Shown here in pieces: positions 12,138-22,649 of a stretch of DNA of 64,000 bases. This stretch comes from Ostrinia nubilalis. Taxonomy: Eukaryota > Arthropoda > Insecta > Lepidoptera > Crambidae. The first letter of the stretch is position 1; the number at the start of each line of letters is the position of its first letter. A program made the position numbers and the translations under genes. The DNA is taken from contig NC_087112.1 in NCBI RefSeq assembly GCF_963855985.1, positions 374,501-438,500 of the forward strand, in the 5' to 3' direction. The notes below the pieces were generated by a model. The model was given only the letters and a program-made list of their open reading frames with translations. It ran no database searches and was not told where the DNA came from.

Positions 12138-12611
12138 TTTGACGTTTTCATTATTTTAATTTGGCAAGTCGTAGTTTGAAGGTGGCAACCCTTTGTTTGT
12201 CTCTATTCTATTCGTACGCTATTCCGGAGTCGTTAGAGAGTTTGCGATCGATTCAAAGTAATGGCGTTCTAATTGAGGCACTGGGGGTTGGATGTTCGTT
12301 AATTGTTTCATTTCGTATTTACAAAATTAAAGCTTTAGAATGATGTTAGGTATACAATGATGTCGTAAAGGCACAATTTTGTGAGCTCTTATTATGACAA
12401 TTTTATAATAATGTAAAGGTTAATAGAACAATAACCGTAACGAAGAAACATATGCAAAAAAGGATAATAACATCGTGCACAAAAGAAAATGTCACTTTGT
12501 AGAACAGTGAAAAACATTCATGATCAATTTAAAAGAACTTAATATACATAAATGGCTTGCATAGATTATGTTCATTTTTCAAAACAATTTTTGTAGGTAC
12601 AGTGTGCATAG

Positions 12612-12760
12612 GTACCATGAGTTTACATTAGGTGTGCTCGCTAGTGAGTGCGTCAAAAAAATCTATGAAAATTTTAGTTCTTAAAAGTAGCCGCTAAGGG
12701 CGCTGTACAAAATCTGTCATACATTTAATGTAATATTTTACCTAGTGTAAACTCATGGTA
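12612..12760. mobile_element. MITE, about 149 bp
   Basis: Inverted ends: GTACCATGAGTTTACA at left and the complement of TGTAAACTCATGGTA at right. Confidence 0.65.
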
Positions 12761-13077
12761 AGCACACTGGTAAAATTATTAAGTCTGCGCCTTTATATTA
12801 TCCTTCACCTCTGATTCAAACATGTCTTACACAGAGTGTTCAAAAGTGAATAATCACGGAACAATCCTAACTCCAGAATAAGTACGTTGCATTATACAGG
12901 GTGTGCGAAGTTCTCGAATTGTTTGAGCCAAGCACGCTCGGAGCCGAGTTTTAACGAGCGTGTAATCGAGTTTTCTACTCGAGAATTAGAGAGAATTTGC
13001 AGCGATACAAGTGTGAGCTGCGATGCAACATTCGTGAACAAATTACTGGGGAGTTCTTCTTATGGCATGTCTTGTTA

Positions 13078-13242
13078 TACAGGGTGGTGCCACCTGGAGG
13101 GAATGTACTATTGAAATGAACTAAACTTGAATGCAGTTCTCATTCTTTTAAATAAAGGAATGTTTTCTTTGAGTAAAATTTTCTATCTAAAATATTAAGA
13201 GTACTTTCCCTGCTGGTGGCATTATAAAATTCTACCCTGTAT
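13078..13242. mobile_element. MITE with TATACAGGGT ends
   Basis: Starts TATACAGGGTGGTGCCACC and ends with an inverted, diverged form finishing ACCCTGTATA. TA borders suggest a mariner-like TA-targeting parent. Confidence 0.6.
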
Positions 13243-13512
13243 AGGAGCTAAATATGGGTGAAGCTAGCTTATATCTTTGCAAGCGCATATAATATGAATT
13301 TTAAACGTATTGCTTTGCGCAATAGAGTCGAAATGTCATGTGCAAAGACCCGTCAAAGTATTGAAACATCTTCCCAAATGATTTCCAAATTGGTCGGTTG
13401 GCAGCGGCTAGCATTCAACGCATTCCTGAAAACTTTATGAAGTAATCTGTCCACTGCTGTGCACATGTGTCCACATCTATAAATAGGTAGTGGACAGGCA
13501 CTCTAATACATT

Positions 13513-13646
13513 ATAAAGGTAGCAGGGAAGCGCTGGACGCAGGCTGCTACCAATCGATCAACATGGAAAGCATTGGGGGAGGCCTATGTTCAGCAGTGGA
13601 CGTCCTATGGCTGAAATAATGATGATGATGATGTGATGATGACGTC
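13513..13646 (+). mobile_element. RTE-type LINE 3' tail, 5'-truncated
   Basis: Plus-strand copy with GGGGGAGGCCTATGTTCAGC, stop codon, and a GAT-repeat tail at 13617-13642. Confidence 0.75.
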
Positions 13647-13764
13647 ATCACATTTTCATATAAAAAACTACAATTCAAATCTTTTTTTATGCAGAACAAG
13701 GCAGGTACTATTGACATCAATCACATCTGATATTACACTTAACATGCATCTCACGCAGTCTAAC

Positions 13765-13892
13765 GCTCGTATTCACAATCGATGCTTTCTTAAGTGAAGC
13801 AGCAAATCGAACGCACGGCGATTGGTTCATGTGTCACCCTGTACGTCCACGTGCACTGTGAGACCTCATAGTTATGTTTGTAAATACGGGCG
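13765..13892. mobile_element. MITE, TTCACAAAC family, copy 2
   Basis: Same family as 4354-4487 (AAATCGAACGCACGGCG and GTGAGACCTCATAGTTATG) without the perfect central palindrome. Confidence 0.65.
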
Positions 13893-14309
13893 TATGGATA
13901 TCAGTCAATATCAATAATAAACTGCTATTATCGTATCATTCAGTCCTTAACGCCAGTATCTTATTTTGACGAATGTAGCCTCATGTCAAACTTTTTTCAC
14001 AAAAATAACATTCATTGTCACTATCAAGCTGTAAGTGTCATTGCCAAATGAAAACACCTATTGTTTGGACGCCGCGAGCGTCAAAAATACAGGGTCATTT
14101 TATCGCATAGTATTCCTTTTGTACCTGTTCCCGCGATGAGTTGTATCGCTATAACTCTTCCTTTGCAGCTGACATTCGCGCTGTTCGTTTTCACGATAGT
14201 GATGCTGAAACATCGATGGAATTTTTATCGATACCTTGAAAACCGGTTGAATACCGGTGTCATGTTTATGAATATTTTCATTTAGAATTTTTGAATTAAT
14301 TGTGATAAT

Positions 14310-14490
14310 TGATGAAAACTAGTTATTTAAGTATTAATTAGGAGCTAAACTGAGACTAATTATAGGGAATTTATGAATAAAAGACGGAGCGTTACGAGCA
14401 ATGGCGGCGTGTATTTCGGAGAGAGAAAAAGGTGGCGACACCTAGTGTCAACTTAAGAAACAAATTTAGGGCTGCGTTCATATTTCAACA
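14310..14490 (-). repeat. Copia 3' LTR
   Basis: 181 bp, reads identical to 18528-18708, ends TG/CA. The pol stop codon (14478-14480) lies 11-13 bases inside it. Confidence 0.95.
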
Positions 14491-15638
14491 TCCCCCTTTG
14501 AACGTAGACCCATGCCAATCAGGAACTGGTGATGCTTTGGTTTCGCCAGGGCTTTGGTCAGGCAGTCGGCGAGCATCGAGCCGGTAGGGATGTACTCGAT
14601 GTGGATGTCACCAGTCTTGACCTTGTCACGAATGTAGTGGTGACGAACGTCAATGTGCTTGCTTCTAGCGTGATAAACAGAGTTACCTGTAAGTTTAATA
14701 GCACTTTGATTATCACAAAACAAAGTTATAATAGTGGCCTTGGGTGAGGGCCACAATTCACAATGTAACTGTCTCAGCCATAGAGCTTCTTGAGTAGCTG
14801 CTGAGATTGCCATATATTCGGCTTCAGTTGTCGATAGTGCGATGGTTTGTTGCCTTTTAGAGTTCCATGATATGGCACCACCTTGGAACATAAAAACATA
14901 TCCCGTACAGGACTTTCTTTCTTCAGTACACGATGCCCAATCAGAGTCGCAGAATCCTGTAATTTCATGATCTACATTGCTCTTGTATAATATCTGAAGA
15001 TTTTTAGTCCCCTGTAGATATCTAAAAATCCTTTTGACAGCAGTCCAGTGTTCTAAAGTTGGAGTTTTATTATAACGACTGAGTGTATTCACTGCATAGC
15101 AGATATCTGGACGTGTGCCTTGTGAGATATACAGTAAGCAACCTATTGCTTCTTGATAAGGAATTTCACTCAATACATTGTTCTTGTCCGAGGATTGAGA
15201 AAACTTAATATCTGTTTCCATTGGTGTTCCCACTGACTTGCAATTTTCCATACCAAATCGTTCCAATGTACTCTCTATGTATTTTGTTTGATCTATATAA
15301 ACTCCATTGTTGTCATATGTAATCCGTATTCCAATGTAATGATTAGCTTTTCCCAACTCCTTCATTTTAAACTCTTGTATTATTTTCCTCTTGATATTGT
15401 TTGCAAACTCTACATTGTTATAGAACATGAGCAGGTCATCGACATAGAGAGTTAAGTACAATGTGTTTCCTTCACTATGCATGTAATACACACATGGATC
15501 CAGTTGTGATTTCTGAAAACCAACTTGATACAGAAAGCTATCTAATTTTAGATTCCATGTTCTGCTTGCTTGTTTCAGGCCATATATACTTTTATTCAGT
15601 TTGCAGGAAGGCTGTGACATGGTTTTCTCCATTTTCAT
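14478..15638 (-). CDS. Copia pol, second frame: reverse transcriptase palm to RNase H
   Basis: 386 residues from the first Met in this frame, which is probably not a real start. It contains the second half of the Copia reverse transcriptase with the YVDD catalytic motif (Asp67, Asp68), the conserved KLNKSIYGLKQ block (13-23), and a C-terminal RNase H with DSD (231-233), TEAEY (271-275), DNQSA (309-313) and a KHID Asp (330). In intact Copia elements this is continuous with the upstream polyprotein. Here it is shifted by one base and overlaps the first frame by 47 bp. The cause appears to be a 10-bp insertion (15606-15615) within a 17-bp copy of sequence found at 15682-15698. A dedicated frameshift site is less likely because the duplicate is so exact. 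Confidence 0.9.
   Translation of the reverse strand: MKMEKTMSQPSCKLNKSIYGLKQASRTWNLKLDSFLYQVGFQKSQLDPCVYYMHSEGNTLYLTLYVDDLLMFYNNVEFANNIKRKIIQEFKMKELGKANHYIGIRITYDNNGVYIDQTKYIESTLERFGMENCKSVGTPMETDIKFSQSSDKNNVLSEIPYQEAIGCLLYISQGTRPDICYAVNTLSRYNKTPTLEHWTAVKRIFRYLQGTKNLQILYKSNVDHEITGFCDSDWASCTEERKSCTGYVFMFQGGAISWNSKRQQTIALSTTEAEYMAISAATQEALWLRQLHCELWPSPKATIITLFCDNQSAIKLTGNSVYHARSKHIDVRHHYIRDKVKTGDIHIEYIPTGSMLADCLTKALAKPKHHQFLIGMGLRSKGDVEI
14491..14500 (-). other. Copia polypurine tract
   Basis: On the minus strand the run AAAGGGGGA sits directly against the 3' LTR, the position of the plus-strand priming site. Confidence 0.8.
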
Positions 15639-18357
15639 AGTATGGTGGTTGTGTCATGTACAACTCTACATCTATATCACCTTGCAGGAAGGCTGTGATA
15701 GCGTCCAGTTGCTCAATCTGCAGTTGAAGTTTAGCTGCCATTCCAAGTAGGTATCTGATAGAAGTAAGACGTACTACAGGTGCATAAACGTCAGTGTAAT
15801 CAATGCCATAAACTTGTTCATATCCTTTTATGACTAATCTTGCTTTATGTTTAGCAATGTTTCCGTTGGCATCTAGTTTGGTTTTAAAAACCCATTTACA
15901 TGGAATTGGCTTCTTACCAGGAGGGAGCTCAGAGAGGGTCCAAGTTTCATTCTCCATTAGTGAGTTATATTCACAGTCCATTGCGTTTTTCCACTCTTGT
16001 GCATTTTCACCATGCAAGGCTTCCTTTACAGTCTGAGGATCACGTAGCAAGTTACTACTACACAGGTAGGTAGGTATTGTGCCATTCTTTCTGGGTCTCA
16101 GATTATGAGTTGTAGAAGTTGGTGGGCTCAGGTGGACGTTGCGTTCAGGAATGTAGTCTTCATCATTAATATCATCTTCAAATATTGGTAGACTATCATC
16201 CCCCTTGACTGTGCTGATACTTTCATATGAACTTGCTTCACTATCAATGGTCTCATTTATAGTTTCATTGTTTTCTTCTTCATTTGAAGAATTTTTAAAC
16301 GGCATCAGAGCAAAATCCTTTCTTACAACTTCCTCCAAGAATACAACATCTCTACTGCGAATTATTTTTCCCTCTTCCTTATCAAACAGTCTGTATCCTT
16401 TAGATTCTGGACAATATCCAACAAATTTGAGTTCTTTAGATTTGCAATCCCATTTCAGTCTCTTCTCTTTAGGTACATGCATCATAGCCGGACAGCCGAA
16501 AATTCTCAAATGGTGCAGATTAGGCTTCGAGCCTTCCCACATTTCCTCAGGTGTTTTATAATCTATGGATTTTGTAGGTGAGCGATTTATCACATAAGCT
16601 GCTGTGGAAACAGCTTCTGCCCAAAATTTCTTCGGCAACTTGGCATCAATAAGCATACATTTAGCACGTTCAACCAGAGTGCGATTCATCCGCTCACTCA
16701 TACCATTTTGCTCTGGTGAATAGGGTACAGTGAACTGTCGTTTGATCCCAGACTCTTTACAGAATCTATCAAATGATTCATTGACATATTCTTTGCCGTT
16801 GTCACTTCGTAATATCTTTATTTTGGCCTGTAATTGATTTTCAACGAGTTTCTTAAACTCTTTAAAGCAGTCAAAAACTTGTGACTTGGAAGACATAAAG
16901 TAAACAAATACCTTTCTTGAATAGTCATCGATAAATGATACATAATATCTGGCACCGCCGATTGACTTTTCTTCCATTGGGCCACATACATCTGAATGTA
17001 TTATCTCTAGAAGACCAGAAGCCCTTGTGCCAACATTATTGAACGGTTGCCTAGTTTGTTTTCCTTGTAGACAAGTATTGCATGACATATTGTTCTCTTG
17101 ATTGATTTTCATGTCTATTCCTTCAGCAGACTCATTAAGTTTCTGTAGATTCTGGAAGTTTAGATGACCCATTCTTTGATGCCAAAGATGAGCTGTGGAT
17201 AATAGTGCAAATGTCTCACCGTGTATCAAATATAAACTGTTTTGCACATAACCTGTCATGACTAACTTTGAGTTTTGATATATTCTACAGCAATTTTCAT
17301 CAAATTTTACTTCACAATTATTCTTGGTGATTTGATGTATTGATAGCAAGTTCACTGCCAAATCTGGAACATACAGAACATTTTTTACCTGTACAGTGCC
17401 AATAAATCTCTTGTTCTCTCCATCATAGCTTTGTATATTTACTTTGCCACAGCCCCTGACAGGTAATGTTTTACTATCAGCAACAGTAATGTTCTTGATT
17501 GAAGCAGGTTCAAAATCATACATCAAGTTTTTATTGTTAGTCATATGCATTCCAGCACCTGAGTCGAGGTACCAGCAGTTCTTTTCCAGTGCTGGAGAAG
17601 CAGGGAATGCAGCCACAAATCCTGAGGTCCCATCAGACCTGTCACTCTGTTCATTAGAATTAGAACTTTGACTCGAGCTTCGATTTGTGCGGCAAAATTT
17701 ACCAATATGCCCATATTTATTGCATTTAAAACACCTAGGGCCTCTGCCTGAAGGCTTGTTGTCCTTTGCATAATTTCTGTGGTAATTTGAATAAAAAGCT
17801 GCCGAGTCATTTTCATTTTTGACATCCTGAAGAATTTTTGTTTTCACCAAATCTGTACTTATAGTCACACCTGAGCTTTCCATTGCCATTATCATCGGCT
17901 TGTAGGATTCTGGCAGCCCTGCGAGGAGGAGCGTACCCAGCCACTCGTCATCAACATGAAACCTAATGTTTCTAAGCTTGTGTGCACAAGTAATAATTTT
18001 ATTCACATAATTTTCTACACTTCCACAGCCTTCTAGATCTGTAGTAATTAGCTCTCGTAGTAAGCCTACCTTCCGTGTCAAGCCTGAGTCATCAAAAGCC
18101 TTGCGAAGGTTATTCCATACCTCTTTGGAACTTTTTGCCTCTTGGATGTGAATGTAATTGATAGGATCCACCAATAGTATAATTTTCGTCCTGGCTTTTG
18201 TGTCATCGCTCTTAGTGAAAGCGGTTTCGTCATCGTGCTCTACGCATTTCCAGAGATCCTCATGTTCTAGGTAAGTCTTCACGGCAAAACTCCACGTGCC
18301 ATAATTGTCACGGCCTTTGAGTTTTTCAATGTTAATCAAATTTCCATTCGATGCCAT
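15592..18357 (-). CDS. Copia gag-pol polyprotein, first frame: gag, protease, integrase, start of reverse transcriptase
   Basis: 921 residues. Residues 1-200 are a gag of the UBN2/DUF4219 kind. A CCHC zinc knuckle (C209, C212, H217, C222) binds packaged RNA. The aspartic protease has D265-S-G. The integrase zinc-binding set is H393, H398, C426, C429, and its catalytic triad is D456, D519, E555, with exact 35-residue spacing between the last two. Reverse transcriptase starts at about 819 (KWVFKTK) and reaches the first catalytic Asp (D885, LDAITAFLQG) before the frame ends. The ATG lies 170 bases after the 5' LTR. The frame is open except at the end, where a 10-bp insertion shifts it. Apart from that break the copy looks undamaged. 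Confidence 0.93.
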   Translation of the reverse strand: MASNGNLINIEKLKGRDNYGTWSFAVKTYLEHEDLWKCVEHDDETAFTKSDDTKARTKIILLVDPINYIHIQEAKSSKEVWNNLRKAFDDSGLTRKVGLLRELITTDLEGCGSVENYVNKIITCAHKLRNIRFHVDDEWLGTLLLAGLPESYKPMIMAMESSGVTISTDLVKTKILQDVKNENDSAAFYSNYHRNYAKDNKPSGRGPRCFKCNKYGHIGKFCRTNRSSSQSSNSNEQSDRSDGTSGFVAAFPASPALEKNCWYLDSGAGMHMTNNKNLMYDFEPASIKNITVADSKTLPVRGCGKVNIQSYDGENKRFIGTVQVKNVLYVPDLAVNLLSIHQITKNNCEVKFDENCCRIYQNSKLVMTGYVQNSLYLIHGETFALLSTAHLWHQRMGHLNFQNLQKLNESAEGIDMKINQENNMSCNTCLQGKQTRQPFNNVGTRASGLLEIIHSDVCGPMEEKSIGGARYYVSFIDDYSRKVFVYFMSSKSQVFDCFKEFKKLVENQLQAKIKILRSDNGKEYVNESFDRFCKESGIKRQFTVPYSPEQNGMSERMNRTLVERAKCMLIDAKLPKKFWAEAVSTAAYVINRSPTKSIDYKTPEEMWEGSKPNLHHLRIFGCPAMMHVPKEKRLKWDCKSKELKFVGYCPESKGYRLFDKEEGKIIRSRDVVFLEEVVRKDFALMPFKNSSNEEENNETINETIDSEASSYESISTVKGDDSLPIFEDDINDEDYIPERNVHLSPPTSTTHNLRPRKNGTIPTYLCSSNLLRDPQTVKEALHGENAQEWKNAMDCEYNSLMENETWTLSELPPGKKPIPCKWVFKTKLDANGNIAKHKARLVIKGYEQVYGIDYTDVYAPVVRLTSIRYLLGMAAKLQLQIEQLDAITAFLQGDIDVELYMTQPPYYENGENHVTAFLQTE
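15601..15617. repeat. 17-bp duplicate inside reverse transcriptase (frame-breaking)
   Basis: TTGCAGGAAGGCTGTGA occurs here and again at 15682-15698. Ten of these bases (15606-15615) are extra relative to the expected Copia reading and account for the one-base frame change (10 = 3x3+1). Confidence 0.8.
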
Positions 18358-18509
18358 TATTTATGGCTAATGTATAATTAGCATTTGCTGAAAAAATATC
18401 CCTGAAAACTCCTAAAATATGCGACCGAGACGGATTTGTGGTGGTTATAACCTCAAATTACTTTTCGCGGATAAACTACAACTTTCCCTAACCGAGCCTA
18501 GCTAGCCGG

Positions 18510-18527
18510 GCGTCTGGGCCCATAACC
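18510..18527 (-). other. Copia primer-binding site for a half tRNA-iMet
   Basis: Directly inside the 5' LTR the minus strand reads GGTTATGGGCCCAG. This is complementary to the anticodon arm of initiator tRNA-Met (CTGGGCCCATAACC), not to a tRNA 3' end. Drosophila copia uses the same internal tRNA-iMet fragment as primer. Confidence 0.85.
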
Positions 18528-18708
18528 TGATGAAAACTAGTTATTTAAGTATTAATTAGGAGCTAAACTGAGACTAATTATAGGGAATTTATGAATAAAA
18601 GACGGAGCGTTACGAGCAATGGCGGCGTGTATTTCGGAGAGAGAAAAAGGTGGCGACACCTAGTGTCAACTTAAGAAACAAATTTAGGGCTGCGTTCATA
18701 TTTCAACA
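18528..18708 (-). repeat. Copia 5' LTR
   Basis: 181 bp, reads identical to 14310-14490; it should carry the promoter and transcription start for the element. Confidence 0.95.
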
Positions 18709-18713
18709 ATAAT

Positions 18714-19900
18714 CTTATAGACACACAAAATATATTTTCACTAGGCGCGGCGGCAATATGTAATTTTTTTGAAGTTATTTGTTATCTACTCAAAATTTCA
18801 GAACATATCGTTTCAATCAATTATATTGTTATCTACATTGCTTTCCTCTCTATAAATTAATAATTTACACACATTCAAACTATTGTTACCTATTTGATTT
18901 TAAATTTTAAATTAGTTTTATAGGCCCAGAAATAAAATATTTGCGATTTACACTCTTAACTCTACAAATTCTGTCGATATTAATCTATGAATACCCAAGT
19001 ATCGATACCAACATTTTTGACTAACGGCAACTCTGATAGCATCACTATGTCGCAATTCTTGCAAACACAGACTGTTTGTGGAGCTGCGTCCTTTCGGACG
19101 ATGCGATACCTCACTTTGTTTTATGTCTCCATGAACTGCAATCAACAAACATATCCCTGGAAATCAAATCAAAAGGGAAAATCGATGTCGATACTCTTTC
19201 GATTTTGTTTACATTCCAGTGCATATTCTGGCCGACTATCATCAAATAAAATATTTAAAACTGGACAATTTTATATTCTTCTACTTTTTTGTCGTCCAGA
19301 TTGTGGCAATACTAAGGTTCAATAGTAACAAGTTAAAGTCAGTGCCTAAGGCAAGGGAGCGGCACGGGGAGGTGTTTTTGAGAAGACAAACGTCAGTGAG
19401 ACTTCAGATTATGCTTCAGATTTGTATGTTCTGTCACGTCATAATACGTCAATGTCGCTTCCACACCTCAGTCACTGACTGACTTAAGCGCTAGAACTAT
19501 AGTTTCTAAGTTTAAAACAAGGAGTTGTTTATTTAACTTCAACAAATTAATTTATTATTATTATTACAAATTATTGCTAACCTTTACATTAACTGATCCG
19601 TCTGCTCGTTTGCCTCATAAAAAAAAAGCTTTCTCGAACAAATTTCCAGTCGATTTTCCAATCGAAAGATTCGGCGTTGGAATATTATTGGCCAAACAAC
19701 TGGATTATTTTTCCATCACAATATAATTAGTGGAAGGTGGATGACCTCATTAGGGGTAATAATAATGAGCAATTATTGAGTTTAATCACCCGTGGGGTGC
19801 AATCTCACCCCTAGGGGTGAGACTCTAGGGTCCAACCCCGACGTTGATAAAATAGAACAGTGGTATTATTATGAGTATTTTTATCTACTACTAATATGTA
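18714..19900. other. AT-rich DNA, nothing recognised
   Basis: No gene or repeat structure is seen. Open frames at 18987-19482 overlap in several frames and show no recognisable protein. Confidence 0.45.
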
Positions 19901-19902
19901 GG

Positions 19903-21451
19903 TAACGTAAATGCGCCTATTACCGCCAGTTTAAGCTGACTTCGGATAAAGGTTATAAAATGAGATATAAGACATAGTGATAGAAAAGACACTTTAATTT
20001 ATTTATAACAATGATGAAGTAATCTTTGAATTCAAGTAGTAACAATGAGTATTCAATCACACAATATTAATAAATAGCAATTTTATCTGAAAAAGCAGTT
20101 GTTTCTATTACCGACCTATAGACGAGGTGTGTTTCTATTAACGTTTTTTTCTGTTTCTATTACCGACCGCTAAGAATATTGCTCTTCAATTTGGTATATT
20201 CCAAGAGGCACGGGTTCGATTCCCGCTCAGAGGCTCGGGAACCACTTGATTTTTTCAAGTTAAATTTGTTTTGCTTTTAGTTTTAGTTAAAACTATATTT
20301 GAGTTTAAATAAAAATAATTTTCATTTAATATTTTATTTATATTTTTAATTTGACTATAATTTTTAATTCGTTTTTGACTAATGTTTTTGATTTTAATTG
20401 TGTGTAATTGTGTATTTTAATTTAAACTATGGACAATTGGACACTGTCTGTATAATAATTTAAAATTATTTTTTTATTAATCCAAAAGATCTTAAAAAGT
20501 TACATAGTAGTTGTGATAACGCATGATTGGTTTGGTGTCATGTCATAAATGTTAGTTATATACAAAATACAGGCTTATAAGTCTTCGCAGGCGGCGTTAT
20601 AGTTATGAGGCGGTAATAGAATTAGGTATGAATATTACTTTATTCTATTACCGACCGTAAAAAAAGACAGTAACCAGCTAAAATATTTACTTAAATGAAG
20701 ACGTGATCAGTGAAGTATCATTTCTATTAGGTTTTATTTTATATCAAACAGGTACTAATTAGAATTTAACAGGTTTTTATAAAATCTATTGTCATACATT
20801 ATTAGAGATATTCTTTAATGTTCATTGCAGTTTTATGCCAAACCTATGGCAATTAACGTATGGCGTTAATTGATTTAATTATGTGAAATATTCTTATGAA
20901 TCGATCAAGACAACAAAGTGTAGGTTAAATGCGTAATTAAAGATATAAATACTAAAATAAAAAACTTAATCAAAATTCTAACAACGCCATGGGTCGTTAT
21001 TAGGAACCAAATTATGAAAAGTGTTTCTATTACCGCCCTTATTTAAAATTGTATTTAAGCCACAAAAATACAGCGAGAGGGCTATATTGAGGGTTTATTA
21101 AGGAAACTAAAGTACGAATTAATATTGTTATGCAAAAACATTTTGGTATACTCATTTTAAATGTGTTAAAATCGCTAATTAATAACAAGGTGCACCTTAA
21201 GTAGCTGGGAGCGCGTCAGTATGAAAAGTGCGTCCGTTTCGGGCGCGTCCCATTTAATGACAAATAACTCCGTTTACTGGTTATTTACGAACACAAACTT
21301 TAATCGTTTTGATAGTCAATTAACATATCTAGATATTTTTTAGGTAACGTGTTTTCTGGAACCTGTTATTATGTCTTTTATGAAAGAAAGAAAAATAGGG
21401 CGGTAATAGAATACAAATTTTGGGGGGTCGTTAATAGGCGCACTTACGTTA
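19903..21451. mobile_element. Unclassified TIR element with nine CTATTACCG-type motifs
   Basis: The left end reads TAACGTAAATGCGCCTATTA and the right end is its inverted match (TAACGTAAGTGCGCCTATTA on the minus strand), one mismatch in 20. Inside, CTATTACCG or a one-base variant recurs at 19917, 20105, 20135, 20157 and 20645 and 21027 (plus) and at 20611, 21401 and 21429 (minus), usually as TTTCTATTACCG. No transposase frame. The motifs look like subterminal transposase-binding sites. A box-B-like GGTTCGATTCC at 20214-20224 may be a tRNA-derived fragment inside. Confidence 0.7.
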
Positions 21452-21745
21452 TTTCACTTTTATACTCGCAATTTTATCTTTCATCATTCAACAAAATACG
21501 CACCAATTCTTTTGGAAATTCACCCTATTTTGCATGCTCATTCAATACTACAAAAACTTTTTTTGAAGAAAAGTAGGTTGCAGAGTGAATTTTATTTACG
21601 TTATATTGCCCATATTATGCGATAGCGAAACAGCCATGTTATTTATTTTGACTATGGTCTAGTAGGTCTTGTAGAGTCAAATGATTGACTCATCATGAGA
21701 TAAAAAACTTTTAGAGAGCAAGCTATACGATCTTATTTTACGATT

Positions 21746-21850
21746 GCAGTGTAACTTTCCCCGGGACAAACTTGACCTTCACTGGTTGGGTTTTATTGGC
21801 GGTCAAGCTGTAGATCCTGGCTACACAGGAGTTGCAGCGGTGGGGACTTG
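21746..21850. repeat. Unclassified interspersed repeat, copy 2
   Basis: Closely matches 2264-2350; see that entry. Confidence 0.55.
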
Positions 21851-22165
21851 GGGTATACCCAGTCTACAGGCACTGGTAGTTAATTCTTAGAGCCATGTTA
21901 TTGCTATTAAATTATTAACATGCATGGCTAAACCGAACAGAGAATAAAGCATGCATTAAACCTTCATAAACCGCGATACAAGATCACAATATTTTAGTCG
22001 CGTATTGTTCCGCTATCGGAGTTATCGTTAACGAGGTTATTGTCTCCAGTTAATTAGCTTTAGCCCACTTTGCAATCACTGGCCGAACTAACCACGTACT
22101 GCTCACATATCACCGGGTCTCCAGCGCGCGTTTTGGCCTACATAATCAAAAAAAATATGTGAACA

Positions 22166-22417
22166 CTAGTGGCCGCCCGCGACTTTGTACGCGTGGATCC
22201 CGTTTTACCCCCTTCATCTGTCTTACGCGGTTTAGATTTTTTTCCCGCTAATTCCCGTTCCCATGGGAATTTCGGGAATTCCTTTCTTAGTGCACCTCTA
22301 CGGTACCTAAGCTACGTACCTTTCAAATTTCAAGTGCCTACGTTTAGCCGTTTAGGCTGTGCGTTGATATGTCAGTCAGTCAGTCAGTTTCTCCTTTTAT
22401 ATGTATTTAGATTTAGA
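22166..22417 (-). mobile_element. Non-autonomous Helitron, CCGCGACTTTGTACGCG family
   Basis: On the minus strand it begins TCTAAATCTAAATACA after A and ends GGCGGCCACTAG before T. It contains the GACTGACTGAC block. A fuller match is found in the composite at 25178-26388. Confidence 0.65.
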
Positions 22418-22530
22418 TTCAACAAAATTGCCTACAAAAATGTTGAATGTTGACATGTTTTTGTTGATTGTATAGAGCAAAATACCCTACAGATCATATA
22501 CGACGGACTGTTTTGTTGTTTATTTGAATA

Positions 22531-22640
22531 CTAGCTTTGTCCGCGACTTCAAACGATTAAAAATAGTTTGAATACTTTTTTCCGTTTTTGCAACATTTTT
22601 TAATGATGCTCTCTGCTCACTCTGTTCTTAAAGGTCGCAA
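22531..22640 (-). mobile_element. Helitron 3'-end fragment
   Basis: CTAGCTTTGTCCGCGACTTC then a diverged copy of the 7037-7261 interior; the 5' end is missing. Confidence 0.5.
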
Positions 22641-22649
22641 TGTAATATT

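Larger units (their letters stand above)
14310..18708 (-). mobile_element. Complete Copia (Ty1/copia) LTR retrotransposon
   Basis: 4399 bp bounded by two 181-bp LTRs that read identical and begin TG and end CA, flanked by direct ATAAT repeats (14305-14309 and 18709-18713). From the 5' LTR (right side) the order is primer site, gag, zinc knuckle, protease, integrase, reverse transcriptase, RNase H, polypurine tract and 3' LTR, the Copia order with integrase before reverse transcriptase. No LTR difference is seen, so the insertion is recent. The pol frame is interrupted by a 10-bp insertion (see the two CDS entries), so this copy would need help or frameshifting to move itself. Confidence 0.95.

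Noticed and set aside
15592..15638. Programmed ribosomal frameshift joining the two Copia frames
   Set aside because: No slippery heptamer is evident, and the 10-bp duplicate of nearby sequence explains the shift better; sister copies would settle it.
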